Source of the DNA: Pachyseris speciosa
Taxonomy: Eukaryota; Cnidaria; Anthozoa; Scleractinia; Pachyseridae
Length of the DNA stretch: 64,000 nt
Assembly: GCA_016490735.1 (NCBI GenBank)
Contig: JAEMWC010000007.1
Span: forward strand, 727,501-791,500
Direction: 5' to 3'
In this document: one piece after another, positions 58,505 to 64,000 of the stretch
Position numbering within the stretch: the stretch's first letter is position 1
Layout: every line of letters starts with the position of its first letter
Notes under the pieces: generated by a model
What the model saw: only the letters and a program-made list of their open reading frames with translations
Databases searched by the model: none
What the model was told of the DNA's origin: nothing
Made by a program: the position numbers and the translations under genes

Positions 58505-60054
58505 TTCGCTGGTCCACCACCCCTACCCCCTGGTACCAAAATTATACAAAGAAAAATGCGAGCAAACACTAGACAGGTAAATCGAAACATTCGTTTTCTT
58601 GGTACGGAAAGATACGCACGTCATCAAATAAAATCACTGGAGTCACAGTGAATAAGTTTCAAATTGCTGGATCTCCATGGAATTTGTCACAGTTTCCATA
58701 AACAACGTAAGAGCAACAAGCGATCTCCATGTAAAATGGTATGACATTCGATTGAACACCTGATTATTACGCATCTCTTCCTAACGTGGTTTCATTGACT
58801 GGACATGTGTACCAAGCAATTTTAAAAGGTAAGTTATTTTTATAGTATGTTTATTTCAGCTGTTCGACTCGAACGCTGTTGCAAAGTTCAAATGAAAATA
58901 TTATCGGTTATCCAACAGCATTGTTTTTTGTCAATCCTTAGGTCAACGTCACGCAATTACATGTATCAAATTTCTCTTTACAGGCAAAGTACAGCAACGT
59001 TTCTATAACCGAAGATGGTAGCCAAGTAGGAATTCAAGGTAACATAACATCATAACTTTACAAAGGTGATAGTTGGAGGAAAGAAGCAGTTCAGAACGAG
59101 CGTACGTAATTAAAGTCGCTTGGTAATTGCCGTGTTAATCAGCGTTAAGTTACATAATTTCATCACCTTCTGTGACCTTGTCAAAATTTATGGTGGAGGT
59201 TATCACTCTCAGACAGATTGAAAACAGTAAGCTTAGTTAAGGTTTCCATCGGCAGACTTTTAGTTCTTAACGAAGCTCTGGTTCGAAGAAGGCAAGGTTC
59301 ATGTTGATTTCAAGAATGGCGGCGATGCAAAACTTGACTTCACGTTTCTGTCTCTCGACGGAGCACTTTTGTCGGGCCGCGGAAGAAATTTTAACACAGC
59401 AGAGCACAAAATATGCGCTTTAAGGAAATTTTAATTTCAACGTTAAATTATATGTACCAGTGGGGTTTTTGTGGTGTGGAAGTTAGCTAAAATTAGCTCA
59501 TTCGCTGAAGCGTTTGAACTGGGGTATTTTTAACGTTCAAAAACGGTTATATACCAGTAGCTTTTCCAAACTAATTTTGTGCTTTGGAAAGACCAAGAGA
59601 TGCCTTATGATCTGGCCAAGTGGCATTGATAGATGACACCGCGTTTATCTACACGAGCGATAACAAAATGCATAATTTTACACTAATTTCGGCAGCGTCA
59701 TTGCGGTAAAATGGCGTTTTTCAAACTTTCCTCGATTTCAGAAAAAAGCAAGCGCTTCGCGATCTTTGAATTCTATTTTCGAAAATAACTCACCATAGGT
59801 GTTATTAAGGCAACACATGAAGAATTTCGAAATTTCACGAGTGACGCCGGATTCTCGATATTTACAGAAAGTGGCTCTTAATACGCATAAGAAAAGCGTT
59901 TTTATTCGATATTGTATCCTACGACCGTCACCTACTTCTCAAATAAGTGATGATTTCAAAGAGATGGTCACGTGACACGTCACGTTGTCTATGATAACGT
60001 TTATTGCACGTGAAAATGTTAAGGATGATGAGAACTTCCCGTGTGGGGGAGCAG

Positions 60055-60315
60055 GGTTGGCGCAGTGGTGAGAGCGCTCGCCTTCCACCAATATGGCCCG
60101 GGTTCGATTCCCGGACTCGGCGTCATAAGTGGGCTGAGTTTGTTGGTTCTCTACTCTGCTCCGAGAGGTTTTTATCCGGGTACTCCGGTTTTCCCCTCTC
60201 CACAAAAACCAACATTTGATTTGATTTGATTTATTTAGAGTTCATTTGATATATGTGAGGCGCATTTGAAAATTGTATAATTTAATTTGCGCCATATAAA
60301 TAAATATTATTATTG
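60055..60315 (+). mobile_element. tRNA-derived SINE with V-domain-like core
   Basis: The tRNA-like head has A box TGGCGCAGTGG (60058) and B box GGTTCGATTCC (60101). The body contains 'CTCTGCTCCGAGAGG' and 'CCGGGTACTCCGGTTTTCCC', which resembles the V-domain of V-SINEs. The tail GCGCCATATAAATAAATATT ends in ATT repeats, as in LINE-dependent SINEs. It is well preserved and immediately outside the inverted repeat. Confidence 0.85.
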
Positions 60316-60399
60316 TGTGCAGAATTTCGTTTCGATATCATTCCCCTGGGCTCTTATATTACAAAAAAAACCGTTTTCTCTAATGAACTCTCCCTGACC

Positions 60400-60962
60400 C
60401 AGGCCTTAAACTGCTTGAGAGTGTAATTTGACCGAAATATACTGTAGGTAGGTTCACCATCTAGTTTTGAATCACATCCAAGCATAATATCTGGTGAATG
60501 GTGGTTTATAAAGCTCTGGAACTCGGGATTTGATTTCCTTCCTCCTATACCATTGCAGTTTGCTATGACAACGTTTAATGACCTTGGACTTGGTAGGTTA
60601 TTTTAAGCAGACTTGGATTTCTTAGTGGAGAACACTCTTTGTGATTTGCTTGTGTCTTGTTGTGGGCCTGGAAACCAGATACTACTAATTGGGTTTGATT
60701 AGGACTGGGCATATGAATCGGATAATGAAGAAAAAGAATTTGAAGATTCAAAGGAACTGTTGGAGTTAATGAAGGACGTGATGAAGTTTGGCAGACCACG
60801 TTGTTCACAAATCCAAGAACACGAGGGATTTGATAAGATATTGTATGTACGGTCGTCCATGTTTAGACACTTGGTGTGGAACCAATGGTCGCACGAGTCA
60901 CAGCACATTCCTTTTTGATTGCTTTTACCGGTTTTGAGCACAGCATACATGGGTATTTTCAT
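60400..60962 (-). pseudogene. LINE ORF continuation: PHD finger and start of endonuclease
   Basis: Frame 60962-60699 encodes 'GMCCDSCDHWFHTKCL' and a following Cys pair, a PHD-type finger often present in the first part of CR1/L2-like ORFs, then a Ser/Asn-rich linker. Near 60600-60480 the start of an EEP endonuclease appears in another frame ('NCNGIGGRKSNPEFQSFI', 'SPDIMLGCDS'). Sequence then breaks off around 60380, so this is a 5' piece lacking the rest of the endonuclease and the RT. A stop and a one-base shift separate it from the upstream 2A segment. Confidence 0.7.
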
Positions 60963-61234
60963 CTAGGACCAGGATTTAGGCTGATGTCGCCGCTTAGCAG
61001 AACGAGACAACAGAAAATCGATTGTGATGGATGACAATCCAGGGAAGCAATTTTATCGTAGAAAGTTTTGGAGTGAAAACCAGCCAATAAAAGTTCACTC
61101 CGACTTATCTTTCCATCAAGTTTCATAGCTTTGGAGTTTGGAAGAGGATCTGTACCGACTAAATCTCCTAGTGATGAGAAATTTAGGAGTAACAGAACAA
61201 AATTTACAGAGATTAGGAAATGTACTCCTGCCAT
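60962..61234 (-). CDS. LINE N-terminal ORF: signal-like peptide and 2A-like motif
   Basis: The frame starts at ATG 61234. Residues 5-20 are strongly hydrophobic (FLISVNFVLLLLNF), like a signal peptide. The frame ends with 'LLSGDISLNPGPR', the 2A-like (CHYSEL) ribosome-skipping signature D-x-x-x-N-P-G-P, with Ser where Glu is common. 2A-like sequences at the N terminus of CR1/L2-type ORFs are known in marine invertebrates. Here a TGA follows directly after G-P-R, so the product would end at the skip site. The LINE lies on the minus strand and appears to retain its 5' end. Confidence 0.7.
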
Positions 61235-61250
61235 CTTGGAACACCAATCA

Positions 61251-62043
61251 CCTCTCCCATCATCAAGTAACTATGTAATGCAATGAAACTCGCGTAGACA
61301 GGGCAAACATGTTTCACTTTAACTTTAATTTACTGCGCTGCCACTGAAGATGCTTTCTCTTTTACCCGCTGCTTATGATGCAATACAACGAATGCGCCTA
61401 GGCACTAATTGCGAAGTATAAACAGTGTTCACGCTTTTCGAATGCTTTTACAAAATTTGAGATCCTTTGATTTATTGTTGTGGCTAACTTTGTATTATCA
61501 CATAAACCATTTGTTATGATACCCGCTATGTTCTAATCGCTTCTGCGACAAGAAATGGCTGAGCTGCCCAAATAGGTTTGCATTCCGCAAAATCAATTTT
61601 AGGATTCTTTTCGAAGATAATAACTTACAGCGGAAGAAAACGACGCTCCTTATGGCTTGTAGTTTCTCAAGTGTGTTCTGGTAAGTTGCACAGTGCACTT
61701 TAGTAGCTGCCGCGGTGTATTCTGGTCAAAGGCCACCAAAGCAAAACGACTTGTAAACAGCTGTTTAGACAGTGATGTGTAAGGAAAATTGTGCCAATGT
61801 TATTTCATCGAAATGCTCAAAAGTATAACTGAAACTGCAGAAATAAGTATCATGTGCCTATTAGCTTGATTTTCATGTGCGCCTGAATTTATTGCTACGT
61901 TGTCTGATGTAAATACATTGAACCTTATTGTCCATTATTTCACTGCCTAAAAGTAAACATAGCACGTGGAACATTTGCGTGGACAGTTGACAAGTGGCCC
62001 TGATTGTCTGTGAGGTTCATCCGATTAGATAGTATAACCGCCG
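61251..62043. other. No gene recognised
   Basis: Region upstream of the LINE 5' end. The frame at 61498-61698 on the minus strand ('LQAIRSVVFFRC') is short and unassigned. Confidence 0.35.
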
Positions 62044-62290
62044 ACAGGCTAGCTCATTTGGTAGAGCACGATGTTGGAGATCGCGAGATCAATCCACGGC
62101 CGGACCAACACTCGGGGAAGAAGGAAGTGCTACCTTTGAAATGAAATATGGAAACGGTGAGACTTTCTAGTCTGCTCGTATAAGGACAATAAACCGTAGG
62201 CCCCGTCTCAGAACAGTTGTCTCTAATAACCCGTGGGACGTAAGAAACCTGCCCACTGTTCAAAAAGGGTAGGGCTCGTAGTCCCCGCAT
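62044..62290 (+). mobile_element. Second tRNA-derived SINE family
   Basis: The head has an A-box-like TAGCTCATTTGG (62050) and a degraded B box. The body contains 'GACTTTCTAGTCTGCTCG', 'AAGGACAATAAACCGTAGGC' and 'GGGCTCGTAGTCCCCGC'. I recognise this as a SINE family common in corals, from memory. It is moderately diverged. Confidence 0.75.
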
Positions 62291-63073
62291 TGGCGATCTA
62301 TCTCTTTACCTGATTTCATCTGTCTTTCACCGTTCATGCATGCATGGGCTGGGTGAGTGGGTGAGATCAAATATGGACTGCGTGGCTGCCGGTGGCGCTT
62401 TTCATTTTGAAGCTCGATGTCACCCCCAGAAGAATTGTAAAACCGCCATGAGACCATGAGATATGTGCGGGTATACAAATACATTACCATAACCATAGTA
62501 TGAGACAGACCCTAAGGTGTCACGTGCAGCTCATCGTAAGAAAATAAACGAGATCACCTATTTCCTTGACGCCCCTTCGTATCAACGCTTGGCACCAAGA
62601 AAAATTGGTTCATTTTGGCACGTAACACTGGGATTTACTGGCCCTGTGCCTTTGGCTTTATGCATTAAATCCGGGAAAAGATCAAATACCAAATTTCAGG
62701 CCACCGTCATGTTTGTTCTCTGCAAGCCATGCATCGTTACTTCCGTAAGAAAATTTCACAATCCTCCCCTACTCCACACCCTCTAGGGTACTGAAATGGG
62801 TTAAAGGAAAATTAGTTGTAGTAATCATACAGCAGATCTTTAAACACTATAGTATTAACCTAACTATTATATTTTAACTGTCCAGTTAGTGATTACTTGA
62901 GCAGTTTTTCCAAGACTTTCATGTGATATTACACCAACTGTCCAATTTTAAAATCATAGAGCAATTTTTTCCCAGCCAATAAAATTCAAGCAAACACGGA
63001 ATTAACCAATCAGCGCATAGTAGAAGTCAGCTCTTGTATTTCGCGTGCGCACATCGGTGGGTTTTAAGAGAAA
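62291..63073. other. No gene; CCAAT box near the end
   Basis: No exon recognised. AACCAATCAG at 63004-63013 lies about 60 bp upstream of the ATG at 63074 and could belong to its promoter. Confidence 0.35.
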
Positions 63074-63259
63074 ATGGTGGAGTTGTCGGATGAATTTTTA
63101 ACTCTGGATTTGCCAAATTTCTCTCTTTTGTTTGATTTTCAAAGTGAAATGAATACGTTAAGGTTTCCCGTTATTGGAGAGGAAGAGCAGTTGCGACTGA
63201 GAAAAGAAAATGTCAACAATAGGAAGCCCATAAGGGACAGACCTTTTCAAGTAATTTAG
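63074..63259 (+). CDS. Short acidic ORF, possible first exon
   Basis: A 61-codon frame begins ATGGTGGAG with a good context (AGAAAATGG) and a CCAAT box upstream. It encodes 'DEFLTLDLPNFSLLFDF' then a charged Glu/Arg segment. A GTAATT right before the stop could be a donor. Not recognised; it may be the first exon of the transposon-like gene that follows. Confidence 0.35.
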   Translation: MVELSDEFLTLDLPNFSLLFDFQSEMNTLRFPVIGEEEQLRLRKENVNNRKPIRDRPFQVI

Positions 63260-63299
63260 CTACATTTAAAAAAAATAAAATCACTTATCTCGCAAAATG

Positions 63300-63545
63300 A
63301 AATCCACTGCAAACGTAAAAATTGACCACACTGCGAACAAAATACATTCGCACACTGCAAACAAAATTTATGATCACACTCAAATAAAATACATTCACAC
63401 ACTGCAAACAAAATAAATTTCCACACAGCAAACAAAATAAATCGGCGCACTGCAAACAAAAACTGTTACACACTGTTACCAAACATAAAGGTCACTGACA
63501 CGATCTGCCAACAAAACATCACGCACTGCAAACAAAAAACGCTAC
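63300..63545. repeat. Minisatellite of CACACTGCAAACAAAAT units
   Basis: About nine degenerate units of 21-32 bp centred on CACTGCAAACAAAAT with variable AT spacers. Minus-strand frames across it give Cys/Phe-rich artefact peptides. Confidence 0.85.
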
Positions 63546-63646
63546 AAACAAAAGGAAAAGTTGTGCGCGCGCAGGCAGATGCCAATAACACAATCTCGTA
63601 CCCAGAAAGCTCTGAGGACCCTTTGTGCCGGCCTTACTAGAACCAA

Positions 63647-63850
63647 GTGATTTTTCTTGGCGCCAATTTTGATATGATGAAGATGGCGTCCCCTGAGAGC
63701 GATTTAAGCGACATTGAGGCTGACAATGGAGAAGAAATCGCACAAGACGGTTTGCTAAGTGGATCTGAAAGAGAGATTATTGAATATTATTTCAATAGAA
63801 GCCTTACGTACAGGCATATAACGCTGATGTTAGCAAGACATCACTGCATA
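63647..63850 (+). pseudogene. Start of a transposon/integrase-type gene, interrupted by microsatellite
   Basis: The frame runs from ATG 63647 (other in-frame ATGs at 63674-63683). It has an acidic N terminus (SDLSDIEADNGEE) and then 'EREIIEYYFNRSLTYRHI', resembling the helix-turn-helix opening of proteins with integrase-core domains that are repeated in corals and fishes. Right after 'LARHHCI' the frame turns into a (TATC)n(TA)n run, exactly where the family normally continues with a conserved segment. The rest lies beyond the window or is lost. Confidence 0.45.
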
Positions 63851-63852
63851 TA

Positions 63853-63931
<79 letters not shown>
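63853..63931. repeat. (TATC)n(TA)n microsatellite
   Basis: About nine TATC units followed by about 20 TA units. Confidence 0.95.
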
Positions 63932-63933
<2 letters not shown>

Positions 63934-64000
63934 CCAAGAACTGGAAAATACGACTTTGCCAATATTTCGTCTTTATTAAAAGACTTCATCAGGGCAACTG

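Larger units (their letters stand above)
54656..59881. mobile_element. 5.2-kb inverted repeat with arms of about 1.4 kb
   Basis: The left arm 54656-56085 and right arm 58505-59881 are reverse complements with, by eye, roughly 93-95% identity and small indels throughout. The arms start TTAAGAGCC and end GGCTCTTAA. The 2.4-kb centre contains no gene I recognise. The divergence between arms argues against a simple assembly artefact. It may be a foldback-type or non-autonomous transposon with very long TIRs, or an old inverted duplication. No target duplication was found. Confidence 0.85.

Noticed and set aside
63256..63482. Cys/Phe-rich minus-strand frames
   Set aside because: Translations of the CACACTGCAAACAAAAT minisatellite.

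Overview
The window looks like nuclear DNA from a cnidarian, most likely a stony coral. It is AT-rich, contains no long intact host gene, and is packed with animal transposon families that I recognise as abundant in coral genomes: tRNA-derived repeats, a V-domain-type SINE, L2/CR1-like LINEs with a PHD finger and a 2A-like peptide, a DUF7869-like transposase gene, and a Polinton-like DNA polymerase remnant. The species cannot be read from the sequence. Host coding sequence is limited to a few orphan exons: two EGF-like exons (9.9 kb minus, 34.6 kb plus), one 36-codon exon (17.4 kb plus) and short open frames at 30.7-32.1 kb and 63.1 kb.

Layout. 0-9 kb: a truncated LINE 3' end (2.0-2.7 kb), a four-unit tRNA-like composite with a 13-bp target duplication (5.06-6.21 kb), and a TTAA-flanked MITE (7.76-8.31 kb). 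9.9-15.5 kb: an EGF exon, a broken mobile-element ORF, an element with palindromic GGAAATTTCC arrays at both ends, and a TIR element carrying a LINE fragment. 16-18 kb: a small MITE between the copies of a diverged direct duplication, then one spliced exon. 19-22.3 kb: a GC-rich, decayed Polinton-like block with divergent genes; its minus-strand genes are cut by a series of 18-47-nt intron-like segments. 22.5-24.7 kb: an element with GGAATTCCTA arrays at both ends. 25.4-30.6 kb: a coding-like lead running into about 4.8 kb of 27-bp minisatellite. 30.85-31.87 kb: a second four-unit tRNA-like composite with a 14-bp target duplication.

32.3-33.3 kb: a TIR element with a small Cys-containing ORF. 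34.6-35.8 kb: a frame-broken EGF exon, a (TC)n tract and a LINE. 37.2-40.7 kb: an intact BEN-like ORF beside a DUF7869-like transposase gene that is split by an 837-bp element (8-bp target duplication, itself carrying a 176-bp hairpin) and by a 453-bp MITE (4-bp duplication). 42.1-42.4 kb: a CTAACG minisatellite. 47.1-54.4 kb: two LINEs meeting tail to tail at a (CATA)n tract; the second carries a 193-bp MITE and a 3.5-kb element with GATAG/CTATC arrays. 54.7-59.9 kb: a 5.2-kb inverted repeat with 1.4-kb arms. 60-64 kb: two SINEs, a LINE 5' end, a minisatellite, and the start of another transposon-like gene interrupted by a (TATC)n(TA)n tract.

The pieces do not form a pathway. The main content is the history of nested insertion, several events of which can be resolved to the base, together with two less explained structures: the micro-intron-like Polinton block and the recurring elements whose two ends are built from self-complementary repeat arrays.
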